Assembly (NCBI RefSeq): GCF_016860545.1
Contig: NZ_BNEB01000003.1
Coordinates: 1,240,001 to 1,304,000, forward strand
Reading direction: 5' to 3'
DNA from: Streptomyces asoensis
GTDB taxonomy: Bacteria; Actinomycetota; Actinomycetes; Streptomycetales; Streptomycetaceae
DNA length: 64,000 bases
Positions 52,959 through 61,832 of this stretch are shown piece after piece. Both the position numbers and the translations under genes were made by a program. Every line of letters begins with the position of its first letter. The stretch's first letter is position 1. Below the pieces are notes generated by a model. The model made no database searches. It was not told where the DNA came from and saw only the letters and a list, made by a program, of their open reading frames with translations.

Positions 52959-52997
52959 GGACGGTCCGAGCCTCCCCCCTCGTGGCTCGGACCGTCC
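52959..52997 (+). terminator. Strong hairpin after the cystathionine enzyme gene
   Basis: GGACGGTCCGAGCC (52959-52972) pairs perfectly with GGCTCGGACCGTCC (52984-52997), loop 11 bases, 41 bases after the stop. Confidence 0.85.
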
Positions 52998-53145
52998 CCG
53001 GTTCCACACGCGAAGAACCGCGACGACAAGGCTAGTTGACTCTGTGTCAGTGTCCAATCACAGTAGCGACAGAAGCCTATCGACTTATTTATAGTTGGGC
53101 CTCGCCTCGGAGCAGGAGGAAGGGCGGGAAACGGGAGGACGCTCC

Positions 53146-54051
53146 ATGGATCTGGCCTTGCTGCGCACGTTCGTGACCGTGCACCGGGCCGGCTCCTTCA
53201 CTCGCGCCGCGGCTCTGCTGGGGCTGTCCCAGCCGGCCGTCACCTCGCAGATCCGCACCCTGGAACGGCAGCTGGGCCGTCCGCTGTTCCTGCGGCAGGC
53301 GCGCGGTGTCACGCCGACGAGCATCGGCGACGAACTGGCCCACAAGGCCGCGCCCCATCTGGACGCCCTGGTGGAGATCGCCGAGACCGGCCTCGACGAC
53401 GAGTCCGCCGTGCGCACCCTCCACCTCGCCGGCCCACCGGAGTTCACCGCCGAGCGGGCCCTTCCCGCGCTCTCCCGGCTGTCCCAGGGCGAGGGCCAGG
53501 GCTTCGCCCTGCGCGCCTCCTTCGGAAACGCGCAGGAGGTGCTGGAGAGCCTGGCCGCCGGGCACCACGATCTCGCGATCAGCACGGCGCGGCCGCGCGG
53601 GACCCTGCTCACGGCCACTCCGCTGTGCGACGAGGAACACATACTGGTGGCCGCCCCTCGGTGGGAGGAGCACATCGACTCCGGGAAGCTGTGCCGCAAG
53701 GGGGCCTCCGCCCTGGACAACCTCCCGGTCGTCGAGGTGCACGAGTCCCTGCCCCTGGTCTCCCGCTACTGGGCCTCCGTCTTCGACGCCCGCCCCACCG
53801 CCTCGGGCACCGTGATCGTTCCCGACCTGCGCGCGGTCCTGGCCTGCGCCGTGGCGGGTGCCGGCCTCGCGGTCCTGCCGCGCTATCTGTGCGCCGCCGC
53901 CCTCGACAACGGTGACGTCGTCGCCCTGCACGAGCCCGCGGTACCGCCGCTGCGGACCTACGTGCTGGTGGTGCGCACCGGGACCCTGGCGATGCCGCAG
54001 GTCGCGCGGGCCCATGAATGGCTGCTGGAGACGGCTGCCGCGTGGTACTGA
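53146..54051 (+). CDS. LysR-family transcriptional regulator
   Basis: A 301-residue regulator. The HTH occupies the first 60 residues (MDLALLRTFVTVHRAGSFTRAAALLGLSQPAVTSQIRTLERQLG), followed by the LysR substrate-binding fold. ATG 53146 has GGGAGG at ideal spacing. The 228-base gap upstream is AT-richer near 53080-53100 and would contain its promoter. It is not divergently paired with an obvious target. Confidence 0.92.
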   Translation: MDLALLRTFVTVHRAGSFTRAAALLGLSQPAVTSQIRTLERQLGRPLFLRQARGVTPTSIGDELAHKAAPHLDALVEIAETGLDDESAVRTLHLAGPPEFTAERALPALSRLSQGEGQGFALRASFGNAQEVLESLAAGHHDLAISTARPRGTLLTATPLCDEEHILVAAPRWEEHIDSGKLCRKGASALDNLPVVEVHESLPLVSRYWASVFDARPTASGTVIVPDLRAVLACAVAGAGLAVLPRYLCAAALDNGDVVALHEPAVPPLRTYVLVVRTGTLAMPQVARAHEWLLETAAAWY

Positions 54052-54103
54052 CCCGGATTCCGGGCGCTCTGACGCACCGAGCCTGCCCGGTGCCGCTCGC
54101 GAT

Positions 54104-54117
54104 GTTTCACGTGGAAC
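54104..54117. promoter_or_regulatory. parS: parS-like ParB site before the NUDIX gene
   Basis: GTTTCACGTGGAAC, one mismatch from the parS consensus, 22 bases before the NUDIX ATG. Confidence 0.75.
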
Positions 54118-54138
54118 CAGCGGGGCCACATTTCTCCC

Positions 54139-54621
54139 ATGACCGTCCGACCCGTGGTCAAGCGCACCGCACGAGCCGTTCTGCTGGACGGCGACCATCT
54201 GATCCTGATCAAACGCACCAAGCCCGGTGTCGATCCCTACTGGGTCACGCCCGGTGGCGGGGTCGAACCGGACGACGCCACCGTCGTGGACGCCCTGCAC
54301 CGTGAGGTGTACGAGGAACTGGGCGCCAAGATCGCCGACGTGGTGCCCTGCTTCGTCGACACCGTGGAGCACATCGGTGAGGACGGGGGTGCGACCGGCG
54401 TGAAGGTGCAGCACTTCTTCGTCTGCCGTCTGGAATCCATGGACCCGGCCCTGCGGCACGGCCCCGAGATCGAGGAACCCGCCGGGGAGTACGAGATCGT
54501 CCGGGTGCCGTTCACTCGGGTCGGCATCGCCTCGGTCCACCTGGTGCCGCTGTCCCTGCGGCACTACCTCGACGGCAACATCGAGGGCGTCCGCGCCATG
54601 CACGCACCCGACCTCGGCTGA
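54139..54621 (+). CDS. NUDIX hydrolase
   Basis: A 160-residue pyrophosphohydrolase. The Nudix box GGGVEPDDATVVDALHREVYEELGAK (GX5EX7REXXEEXG) is intact at about 40-65. The substrate is uncertain; the extended loop VEHIGEDGGATGVKVQHFFV resembles RNA/NTP-type members. It begins ATG 54139 and is 87 bases after the LysR gene; parS sites flank it on both sides. Confidence 0.9.
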   Translation: MTVRPVVKRTARAVLLDGDHLILIKRTKPGVDPYWVTPGGGVEPDDATVVDALHREVYEELGAKIADVVPCFVDTVEHIGEDGGATGVKVQHFFVCRLESMDPALRHGPEIEEPAGEYEIVRVPFTRVGIASVHLVPLSLRHYLDGNIEGVRAMHAPDLG

Positions 54622-54657
54622 GGGCCCGGGCCCGCACCCTGGCTGTCGTACGTCGTT

Positions 54658-54671
54658 GTTTCACGTGAAAC
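54658..54671. promoter_or_regulatory. parS: parS site (perfect)
   Basis: GTTTCACGTGAAAC, perfect palindrome, in the gap between the NUDIX and acetyltransferase genes; 554 bp from the preceding site. Confidence 0.92.
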
Positions 54672-54782
54672 ACCGCATCGTCGGCACCTCCTGGTGCGGC
54701 AGAGCCTGACATGGCCAAAAGCACGTACGTCCGACGGGAAACAGGTGGACGCCGACGGCACCGGTCGGACAGCCTGACCTGC

Positions 54783-55649
54783 GTGCCGACTCCTTCTCTC
54801 ACCGCTCTGCCCATCCGTCGTCTGACGCCCCGCGATCTCGCGGCCTGCGCGGACCTGTCCGAGGACCGGGGGTGGCCGCGCGAGGAGCACAAGTGGGGCT
54901 TCCTCCTCACCGCCGGGAAGGGGTACGGCATCGACGCCCCCGACGGAGGTCTCGTCAGCGCCTGCGTCGTCACCGAGTACGGCCCGCACGGCCGCCCCGG
55001 CCTCGGTGCCATCGGCATGGTCCTGGTCGCCGAGCGTTACGCCCGGCAGGGCATCGGCCGCCGGCTGATGCGGCACGTCATGTCGCTGATGGGCACCACT
55101 CCGCTGACCCTGCACGCCACACCGAACGGCCGGCCGCTCTACGAGGAGCTCGGTTTCAAGGTCACCGGCCGGGCGGAGATGGTCCGTGGGCATTTCACGC
55201 CGGACGAGCTTGCTTCGGACGTCGTCACCCGTGCGGCCACGGCCGAGGACCTCATGGCGATCCTCCGCCTGGACGAGGAGGTCTTCGGGAGCGACCGCAC
55301 CCATGTGATCACCCGTCTTCCGGCCTTCGCCGACCAGTTGCGGGTCGCCGAGGAAGGCGACCGGGTCATCGGATACGCGGCCGCCTGGCCCAACATGGAC
55401 ACCCAGGTCGTGGGCCCGCTGATCGCCAGGGACACGGAGACCGCGAAGGCCCTGCTGGCCTCCCTCGCCGCCGGTACCGACCGACCGCTGCGCACCGACA
55501 TCGACGTACGGCACGAGGAGCTGCTGACCTGGGTGAAGGCGCGGGGCCTGGAGTCCGTGGCCTTCAACGCGGTGATGAGCCAGGGGATCGCCGAGTTGCC
55601 GGGCGACTGGCGCCGCCGGTTCGCGCCGCTGACCGTGGCGGCCGGCTGA
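54783..55649 (+). CDS. Two-domain GNAT acetyltransferase
   Basis: A 288-residue protein. The first acetyltransferase domain (about 5-130) carries the acetyl-CoA motif VAERYARQGIGRRLMRHVMSL (Q/RxxGxG/A). The second half (about 140-285) is GNAT-like but has a degenerate P-loop and resembles the DUF/GNAT C-domain found in such pairs. GTG 54783 or ATG 54711 (which adds 24 residues rich in Arg/Thr); the RBS evidence does not decide. Confidence 0.82.
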   Translation: MPTPSLTALPIRRLTPRDLAACADLSEDRGWPREEHKWGFLLTAGKGYGIDAPDGGLVSACVVTEYGPHGRPGLGAIGMVLVAERYARQGIGRRLMRHVMSLMGTTPLTLHATPNGRPLYEELGFKVTGRAEMVRGHFTPDELASDVVTRAATAEDLMAILRLDEEVFGSDRTHVITRLPAFADQLRVAEEGDRVIGYAAAWPNMDTQVVGPLIARDTETAKALLASLAAGTDRPLRTDIDVRHEELLTWVKARGLESVAFNAVMSQGIAELPGDWRRRFAPLTVAAG

Positions 55650-55743
55650 AATCCCGTATCCGGCACCCGGAGGGTGCGCCCGGTGACGGGTCGCCTCCGG
55701 GGAACGCGGACGGACCGGTGCCGTGACGGCCGGACCTACGGCG

Positions 55744-55779
55744 GAACGCCGGTCCCCCGCGAAGGCGGAACCGGCGTTC
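55744..55779. terminator. Bidirectional hairpin between convergent genes
   Basis: GAACGCCGGT (55744-55753) pairs with ACCGGCGTTC (55770-55779), loop 16 bases, between the GNAT and GlcG/HbpS-like genes. Confidence 0.7.
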
Positions 55780-55795
55780 TCCGGGGCGTGCCGGG

Positions 55796-56215
55796 TCAGA
55801 CGAGGGTCTCCACGGCGGCCGTGGCGAAGGCGTGGTCCTGCTCCGGCGCGCCGCCGCCGACTCCGACCGCGCCGATCAGACGGCCGTCGCGGCGCACCGG
55901 CACACCACCGGCGATGAACAGCAGCGGGCGGTCGAGCGCGGTGGGCAGAGTGTGGAAGGGGCCACCGGGCTGCACGGCGTCGACGAGTTCGGCGGTGGGG
56001 GCGTTCAGCTGGAGCGCGGTGTACGCCTTGCGCGTGCTCGTCTCACCGGAGATCAGGACGGCCCGGTCGTCACGCCGGAAGGCCAGCAGGTGACCGCCCG
56101 CGTCCAGGACGGTGACGCTGACCGTGACCCCGGCGGCCTCGGCGGCACGGTGGGCGGCGGTGACAAGGGCTTCGGCGTCGTGGACGGTCAGCGGCGCGAG
56201 GGCGGTGGTGCTCAT
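55796..56215 (-). CDS. GlcG/HbpS-like haem-binding-type protein
   Basis: A 139-residue protein of the GlcG/HbpS family: HRAAEAAGVTVSVTVLDAGGHLLAFRRDD, STRKAYTALQL and the final GGVPVRRDGRLIGAVGVGGG are the signatures. HbpS of S. reticuli binds haem and regulates SenS/SenR, but those genes are not here, and there is no signal peptide, so this is probably an intracellular relative. ATG 56215 has AAGGAGA eight bases upstream. It is 145 bases downstream of the MFS gene. Confidence 0.82.
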   Translation of the reverse strand: MSTTALAPLTVHDAEALVTAAHRAAEAAGVTVSVTVLDAGGHLLAFRRDDRAVLISGETSTRKAYTALQLNAPTAELVDAVQPGGPFHTLPTALDRPLLFIAGGVPVRRDGRLIGAVGVGGGAPEQDHAFATAAVETLV

Positions 56216-56360
56216 GGGGGAGTTCTCCTTGTGAGGGGGCGGGGCGCGAAGGCGCCGGTGGTTCGGGGGGTTCGGGGACGGACGCGGGCACGGTGCACCA
56301 CAAACGCCGGCCCGGGTGCCGGCCCGGTCCGGACGGTTCAGGCCCGGGCGGGGCCGGACG

Positions 56361-57590
56361 TCACCGCTGGACGGCCGGGTACCGCTCGGCGGGCGCTCCC
56401 CCGGCGACGACGGCGCCCGGTACGGCGTCGGCGCCACCGCGGGCGTTGTCGCGACGCTCCAGCGCGGCCGAGACGAGGGCGAGGAGCAGCGCGCCCGCGG
56501 CGAGGGCGGCGCCGACCCAGTTCGGGGCGGTGTAGCCGAGGCCGGCGGCGATCACCAGGCCGCCCAGCCAGGCGGACAGCGCGTTGCCGAGGTTGAAGGC
56601 GCCGATGTTGACCGCGGACGCCAGGGTCGGCGCGCCGTGGGCCTGGTCCAGGACCCGCTTCTGGAGCGGTGGAACGGTGGCGAATCCCAGGGCGCCGATC
56701 AGGACGATCGTGACGGCCGCGAGGACCTTGTCGTGGGCGGTCAGCGTGAAGAGCGCCAGGACGACCGCCAGGGCGCCCAGGGAGACGTACAGCATCGGCA
56801 TCAGCGCGCGGTCCGCGTACCGGCCGCCGACGAGGTTGCCGCCGACCATGCCCAGCCCGAAGAGGACCAGCAGCCAGGTGACGGAACCGTCGGCGAAGCC
56901 GGCCACGTGCGTCATCATCGGCGCGATGTAGGTGATCGCCGCGAAGACACCGCCGAAACCGAGGACGGTCATCGCCATGGCGAGCAGCACCTGGGCGTTC
57001 TTGAAGGCGGCCAGTTCGTGGCGCAGACTAACGCCTTCGGCCCGGGGCATCTCGGGTACGAGCCGGGCGATGCCGGCGAGTCCCACGACACCGAGTGCGG
57101 CGACGAGGGCGAAGGTGACGCGCCAGCCCAGGGTCTGTCCGACGAGGGTGCCCAGGGGGACGCCCACGACGTTGGCGACGGTCAGGCCGGTGAACATCAT
57201 CGCGATGGCTCCGGCCTTCTTGTCCGGGGCGACCAGGTCGGCGGCGACGACCGATCCGATGCCGAAGAACGCGCCGTGGGCGAGCGAGGCGACCACCCGG
57301 CCGATCAGCATCACCGTGAACGACGGCGCGACGGCGGAGAGCAGGTTGCCGACGATGAACAGGCCCATCAGCAGCATCAGCATCCGCTTGCGGGAGATCT
57401 TGGTGCCGAGGACGGTCATCAGCGGGGCGCCGAACATGACACCGAGCGCGTAGCCGGTCACGAGGAGGCCGGCCGTGGGGATGGAGACGCCGAAGTCGCC
57501 CGCGACCTCGGGCAGCAGCCCCATGATCACGAACTCGGTGGTTCCGATGCCGAAGGCCCCGATCGCGAGAGCCAGAAGCGCGAGAGGCAT
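56361..57590 (-). CDS. MFS exporter (sugar/drug efflux type)
   Basis: A 409-residue 12-segment transporter. It begins MPLALLALAIGAFGIGTTEFVIMGLLPEVAGD, the AraJ/PbuE/NepI-type N-terminus, and carries GAPLMTVLGTKISRKRML in loop 2-3. It is divergent from a MarR regulator with a shared operator-rich gap, a classic drug-efflux arrangement. ATG 57590 has GGAAGGG upstream. Substrate unknown. Confidence 0.88.
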   Translation of the reverse strand: MPLALLALAIGAFGIGTTEFVIMGLLPEVAGDFGVSIPTAGLLVTGYALGVMFGAPLMTVLGTKISRKRMLMLLMGLFIVGNLLSAVAPSFTVMLIGRVVASLAHGAFFGIGSVVAADLVAPDKKAGAIAMMFTGLTVANVVGVPLGTLVGQTLGWRVTFALVAALGVVGLAGIARLVPEMPRAEGVSLRHELAAFKNAQVLLAMAMTVLGFGGVFAAITYIAPMMTHVAGFADGSVTWLLVLFGLGMVGGNLVGGRYADRALMPMLYVSLGALAVVLALFTLTAHDKVLAAVTIVLIGALGFATVPPLQKRVLDQAHGAPTLASAVNIGAFNLGNALSAWLGGLVIAAGLGYTAPNWVGAALAAGALLLALVSAALERRDNARGGADAVPGAVVAGGAPAERYPAVQR

Positions 57591-57613
57591 AGGGGTAACA
57601 CCCTTCCCAGACG

Positions 57614-57686
57614 ATTGCAGATGCGCTTTGCGTGCGTTCACAATAGTTGCAGACGCTGGCTATATGCAAACGCCGTCTATTGCAGA
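57614..57686. promoter_or_regulatory. Candidate MarR operator region, three spaced repeats
   Basis: ATTGCAGA (57614-57621), GTTGCAGA (57646-57653) and ATTGCAGA (57679-57686) lie 32 and 33 bp apart in the 143-base MFS-MarR gap, about three helical turns each. ATGCAAA (57664-57670) is a partly inverted relative. They probably overlap both promoters. Confidence 0.6.
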
Positions 57687-57733
57687 ATTGCTCTATCCTG
57701 GTGACAGCCGCTCCGGGACGGAGGAGAACCCCC

Positions 57734-58207
57734 ATGACTGCCACGGACCCCGCGCTCACCGCCCTCGCCCAGGGCTGGTGCGCCCTCTCCCTGCTGCACG
57801 GGAGGATCGAGGCCCACATCGAGCGCGCGCTCCAGGCCGGACACGACCTCAGCGTGCGCGAGTACTCCCTGCTCGACGTGCTGAGCCGGCAGCACGAAGG
57901 CGTAGGCGGGCATCTCCAGATGAAGCAGGTGGCCGACGCGGTCGTGCTCAGCCAGAGCGCGACCACCCGGCTCGTGACCCGCCTGGAGGACCGCGGACTG
58001 CTCGAGCGCTATCTGTGCCCCACCGACCGCCGAGGCATCTACACCAATGTCACCGAAGCCGGTCTGAAGCTCCTGGCCCAAGCCCGCCCCACCAATGACG
58101 CCGCACTGCGCGAGGCACTCGACGAAGCCGCCAGGAACCCTGAACTGGCCCCGCTGGTACGGGTCGTGGAGTCACTGAAAGCACCCGTGCCCGCCATGGG
58201 CGCATAG
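57734..58207 (+). CDS. MarR-family transcriptional regulator
   Basis: A 157-residue winged-helix regulator: SVREYSLLDVLSRQHEGVGGHLQMKQVADAVVLSQSATTRLVTRLEDRGLLERYLCPTDRRGIYTNVTEAG is the MarR DNA-binding core. It likely represses itself and the divergent MFS gene and is released by a ligand. ATG 57734 has GGAGGAG upstream. The next gene starts 10 bases after its stop. Confidence 0.92.
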   Translation: MTATDPALTALAQGWCALSLLHGRIEAHIERALQAGHDLSVREYSLLDVLSRQHEGVGGHLQMKQVADAVVLSQSATTRLVTRLEDRGLLERYLCPTDRRGIYTNVTEAGLKLLAQARPTNDAALREALDEAARNPELAPLVRVVESLKAPVPAMGA

Positions 58208-58217
58208 GGTCGCAGGC

Positions 58218-58670
58218 ATGGGAGATCTTGAAATACGGGCCGCCGTTCCCGACGACATCCCCGCCGTCGTCGCCATGCTGGCCGACGACCCCCTGGGGGC
58301 GCAGCGCGAGTCGCCGGACGACCTCGGCCCCTATCTGGCGGCCCTGGAGCGGCTGAGCGCCGACCCGAACCAGCGTCTCGTCGTCGCCGTCCGTGAGGGC
58401 CGCGTCGTCGGAACCCTTCAGCTGACGATCGTCCCCGGACTGTCCCGCCGCGGCTCCACCAGGTCGATCATCGAAGGGGTGCGGGTCCACGCCGACGAGC
58501 GTGGCAGCGGTCTGGGCACCCGCTTCATCGAATGGGCGATCGAGGAGTCACGGCGGGAGAACTGTCAGCTGGTCCAGCTGACCTCGGACACCGCCCGTAC
58601 CGACGCCCACCGCTTCTACGAGCGCCTCGGCTTCGTCGCTTCCCACGTGGGCTTCAAACTGCAGCTCTGA
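58218..58670 (+). CDS. GNAT-family N-acetyltransferase
   Basis: A 150-residue enzyme. Motif A is VHADERGSGLGTRFIEWAIEESRREN, followed by LVQLTSDTARTDAHRFYERLGFVASHVGFKL, the FYxxLGF C-terminal motif. The acceptor is unknown. It is probably co-transcribed with the MarR gene. The last base of its stop codon is the first base of a 54-bp palindrome. Confidence 0.92.
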   Translation: MGDLEIRAAVPDDIPAVVAMLADDPLGAQRESPDDLGPYLAALERLSADPNQRLVVAVREGRVVGTLQLTIVPGLSRRGSTRSIIEGVRVHADERGSGLGTRFIEWAIEESRRENCQLVQLTSDTARTDAHRFYERLGFVASHVGFKLQL

Positions 58671-58723
58671 GGCCGGAGCGTTGTGTCCTGTTTCACGTGA
58701 AACAGGACACAACGCTCCGGCCT
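58670..58723. terminator. parS: 54-bp perfect palindrome: bidirectional terminator with central parS
   Basis: Two perfect 27-base arms meet at 58696/58697. The central 14 bases (58690-58703) are exactly parS GTTTCACGTGAAAC. It starts at the last base of the GNAT stop and ends four bases before the stop of the convergent serine hydrolase, so it also serves both genes as a hairpin terminator. Confidence 0.95.
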
Positions 58724-58727
58724 GCCG

Positions 58728-60113
58728 TCAGCCGATACCCCGCCAGCCCTGTGGGTCGACCCCGCCGGGCACAGCGGCCCCTTCGTCGTACGGCTGCCGG
58801 GTGAACACGAAGGAGCCGAGGTCCAGGTGGTCCACGGTCCCGTCCGGCCGCCGTACGGCCCGCAGGAGCTCACCGGCGTAGTAGCCCTCCAGACCGGTCC
58901 AGGTGCCGTCCCCGTTCGGCCTGAACCGGGAGCGCCGGCCCGCGCCGGACAGCGGCTCCAGACAGACCAGCCCGTCGGCTGTCACCCGCAGGGCACAGGG
59001 GGAGGCTCCCCAGTACCACTGGCCGGCCAGCGCCAGCACCGAAGGATCCACCTCGCGCAGCGGGCGCCAGGGCTCCGGCATCCGCGGCTCGGCCTCGGCG
59101 ACGATACGGACGAGATCGGCAGCCACCTGGGACGTCATGAGTCCGCCCGTGCAGTTGGCCAGCACCACCGCGGCCACGTCGTCGGCCACGCCGAGGGTGA
59201 GGGTCGCGAGGAATCCCGGCACCGAGCCGGAGTGGCCCACGAGCAACCGGCCGTCCCGGTGCTGGATCTGGAGGCCGAGCCCGTACGCGGCACCGTCCAC
59301 TACGTCCGACGGCCCGGCCGGAGCCGCGGGCGTCGACATCTCCCGCAGGGTCTCGGCGCTCAGTACCCGCTCGTCACCCCGGGCGAGGAACACGGCGAAA
59401 CGGGCAAGGTCGGCGGTCGTGGACCAGAGCTGGCCCGCCGCGGCCATCCGCCCGAAGTCCTCGGCGGGTTCGGGCAGCATCACGTCGGCCCAGGGATGCA
59501 CCGCCCAGCCGCCCGCGGCGGGAGCCTGCGGCCGGACGCTCGTGCGGGCGAGGCCCAGAGGTTCGAGCACTTCACGCCGTAGGACCTCCTCCCACGGCGC
59601 GCCACGGAGCTCTTCCACCAGGGCGCCCAGAAGCGCGTATCCGGGATTCGAATAGTGGTACCGGCGGCCGGTGGGATGCAGGGCGGTGCCGTCCCCCAGC
59701 ACGTCGGCGAGCTCGGGCCGCAGGGAGCCCGGGGTCCGCTCCCACCACGGCCCGGGCGACTCGGCCGCCAACCCTCCGGTGTGGGCCAGCAGTTCGGCCA
59801 CCGTGGCCTCCCCCGCCCCCGTGCCGGGCAGGTGCTTCTCCAGTGCCTCGGCCAGGTCGAGCAGGCCCTCGTCGCGAAGCCGCAGCACGAGCACCGCGGT
59901 GAAGGTCTTGGTGATCGAGCCGATCCGGTACTGCACGTTCTCGTCCGGACCGTGGCCGTCGACCGAGGTCCGTGCGCCGTGCCACAAGGCCCGCCCGTCC
60001 CGTACGACCGCGGCCACGAGCGAGGGGGCCCGCCCTTCGGCCTGGGCCGTCGCGATCCGATGCAGGAGCGCACGCCGGGTACCGGGCAGCAGCTCTTCCT
60101 GAGATGTCGTCAT
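58728..60113 (-). CDS. Serine hydrolase (class C beta-lactamase/esterase family)
   Basis: A 461-residue protein of the penicillin-binding-protein-like serine hydrolase family: SITK (SxxK nucleophile) near 66, YSN (YxN) near 155 and HSG (HxG) near 300. No signal peptide is present, so it is cytoplasmic and more likely an esterase or peptidase than a secreted beta-lactamase. A C-terminal beta-domain (about 350-461) is present. ATG 60113. It lies 59 bases downstream of dnaB. Confidence 0.85.
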   Translation of the reverse strand: MTTSQEELLPGTRRALLHRIATAQAEGRAPSLVAAVVRDGRALWHGARTSVDGHGPDENVQYRIGSITKTFTAVLVLRLRDEGLLDLAEALEKHLPGTGAGEATVAELLAHTGGLAAESPGPWWERTPGSLRPELADVLGDGTALHPTGRRYHYSNPGYALLGALVEELRGAPWEEVLRREVLEPLGLARTSVRPQAPAAGGWAVHPWADVMLPEPAEDFGRMAAAGQLWSTTADLARFAVFLARGDERVLSAETLREMSTPAAPAGPSDVVDGAAYGLGLQIQHRDGRLLVGHSGSVPGFLATLTLGVADDVAAVVLANCTGGLMTSQVAADLVRIVAEAEPRMPEPWRPLREVDPSVLALAGQWYWGASPCALRVTADGLVCLEPLSGAGRRSRFRPNGDGTWTGLEGYYAGELLRAVRRPDGTVDHLDLGSFVFTRQPYDEGAAVPGGVDPQGWRGIG

Positions 60114-60172
60114 GATCCCAGTCCACCCCGGCCGCGCGGCCGGCGTCGAGCACATCCCGCCGCCCGCGCGGA

Positions 60173-61651
60173 TCAGGTCTGGGCCATGTCCACGAAGCGC
60201 GAGTAGTGGCCCTGGAAGGCCACGGTGATGGTGGCCGTCGGGCCGTTACGGTGCTTGCCCACGATGATGTCCGCTTCGCCGGCGCGCGGGGACTCCTTCT
60301 CGTAGGCGTCCTCGCGGTGCAGCAGGATGACCATGTCGGCGTCCTGCTCGATGGAGCCGGACTCACGCAGGTCGGACACCATCGGCTTCTTGTCCGTGCG
60401 CTGCTCGGGACCACGGTTCAGCTGCGAGAGGGCGATCACCGGCACCTCCAGCTCCTTCGCGAGCAGCTTGAGGTTACGGGACATGTCCGAGACCTCCTGC
60501 TGACGGCTCTCGGAGCGCTTGGAGCCACCGGCCTGCATCAGCTGGAGGTAGTCGATGATCACGAGCTTGATGTCGTTGCGCTGCTTCAGCCGACGGCACT
60601 TCGCGCGGATCTCCATCATCGACAGGTTCGGGGAGTCGTCGATGTACAGCGGCGCGGAGGACACCTCGGGCATCCGGCGCGCGAGGCGGGTCCAGTCCTC
60701 GTCCGTCATCGTGCCCGAGCGCATGTGGTGCAGGGCGACGCGGGCCTCCGCGGAGAGCAGACGCATCGCGATCTCGTTGCGCCCCATTTCCAGGGAGAAG
60801 ATCACGCTCGGCAGGTTGTGCTTGATCGACGCGGCGCGCGCGAAGTCCAGCGCGAGCGTCGACTTGCCCATGGCGGGACGGGCCGCGATGACGATCATCT
60901 GACCCGGGTGCAGACCGTTGGTGAGCGAGTCGAGGTCCGTGAAGCCGGTGGGCACCCCGGTCATCTCACCGCTGCGTGAGCCGATGGCCTCGATCTCGTC
61001 GAGGGCGCCCTCCATGATGTCGCCGAGCGGGAGGTAGTCCTCGCTGGTGCGCTGCTCGGTGACCGCGTAGATCTCGGCCTGGGCCCGGTTGACGATCTCG
61101 TCCACGTCGTCGTCACCGGCGTATCCCATCTGGGTGATGCGCGTGCCGGCCTCGACCAGACGACGCAGTACGGCGCGCTCGTGGACGATCTCCGCGTAGT
61201 ACTCGGCGTTGGCGGCCGTCGGCACCGTCTGCACGAGGGTGTGCAGATAGGACGCGCCACCGACCTTGTTGATCTCTCCGCGCTTGGTGAGCTCCGCGGC
61301 GATGGTGATGGGGTCGGCCGGCTCGCCCTTGGCGTAGACGTCCAGGACCGCCTGGAAGATCGTCTCGTGCGCGGGCTTGTAGAAGTCGTGTCCCTTGAGG
61401 ACCTCCACCACGTCGGCGATGGCGTCCTTGGACAGCAGCATGCCGCCCAGGACGGACTGCTCGGCATCGAGATCCTGCGGCGGCACCCGCTCGAAGGCGG
61501 TGCCACCGCCCTCCCAGTCGCCGCTGTCGCGGCCGCGGTCGTGCTGTTCGTCCCGGCCGCGCCCGCCGTCGCCACGCCGGCGGGCCGGAGGCAGACGATC
61601 ACTGGGCCCGCTGTCGGCCCACGGGTCGTCCAAGGGCTCGGAAATGCTCAC
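60173..61651 (-). CDS. dnaB: Replicative DNA helicase DnaB
   Basis: A 492-residue helicase. An Arg/Gly/Asp-rich N-terminal extension of about 50 residues (PPARRRGDGGRGRDEQHDRGRD) precedes the DnaB N-domain (about 60-165) and the RecA-like C-domain with Walker A AARPAMGKST, Walker B KLVIIDYLQLM and the DnaB-specific SLEMGRNEIAMRLL and EVPVIALSQLNRGPEQR. No intein is present. GTG 61651 has GGGAGGAGG eight bases upstream. It lies in the conserved order rplI, MATE, dnaB near oriC. Confidence 0.97.
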   Translation of the reverse strand: MSISEPLDDPWADSGPSDRLPPARRRGDGGRGRDEQHDRGRDSGDWEGGGTAFERVPPQDLDAEQSVLGGMLLSKDAIADVVEVLKGHDFYKPAHETIFQAVLDVYAKGEPADPITIAAELTKRGEINKVGGASYLHTLVQTVPTAANAEYYAEIVHERAVLRRLVEAGTRITQMGYAGDDDVDEIVNRAQAEIYAVTEQRTSEDYLPLGDIMEGALDEIEAIGSRSGEMTGVPTGFTDLDSLTNGLHPGQMIVIAARPAMGKSTLALDFARAASIKHNLPSVIFSLEMGRNEIAMRLLSAEARVALHHMRSGTMTDEDWTRLARRMPEVSSAPLYIDDSPNLSMMEIRAKCRRLKQRNDIKLVIIDYLQLMQAGGSKRSESRQQEVSDMSRNLKLLAKELEVPVIALSQLNRGPEQRTDKKPMVSDLRESGSIEQDADMVILLHREDAYEKESPRAGEADIIVGKHRNGPTATITVAFQGHYSRFVDMAQT

Positions 61652-61832
61652 CGAGCAACCTCCTCCCGTCCGCCGAGCGGACCTCGCCATGCCTTCTTTC
61701 TACGGCACGGCACTGACAAATAAGAGCGCCAACTCCGGTTGTGACGCGTCGGGTTTATGAGGGTTTGGCCAGCCGACGGACGGAGCGCACGCCGGACCAC
61801 GGTAGGCCCGCGGGCACCGTCAGCCAATCTGG

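Noticed and set aside
58644..58655. CCCACGTGGG in the GNAT gene as parS
   Set aside because: Symmetric but mismatched on both sides; consistent with codon chance.
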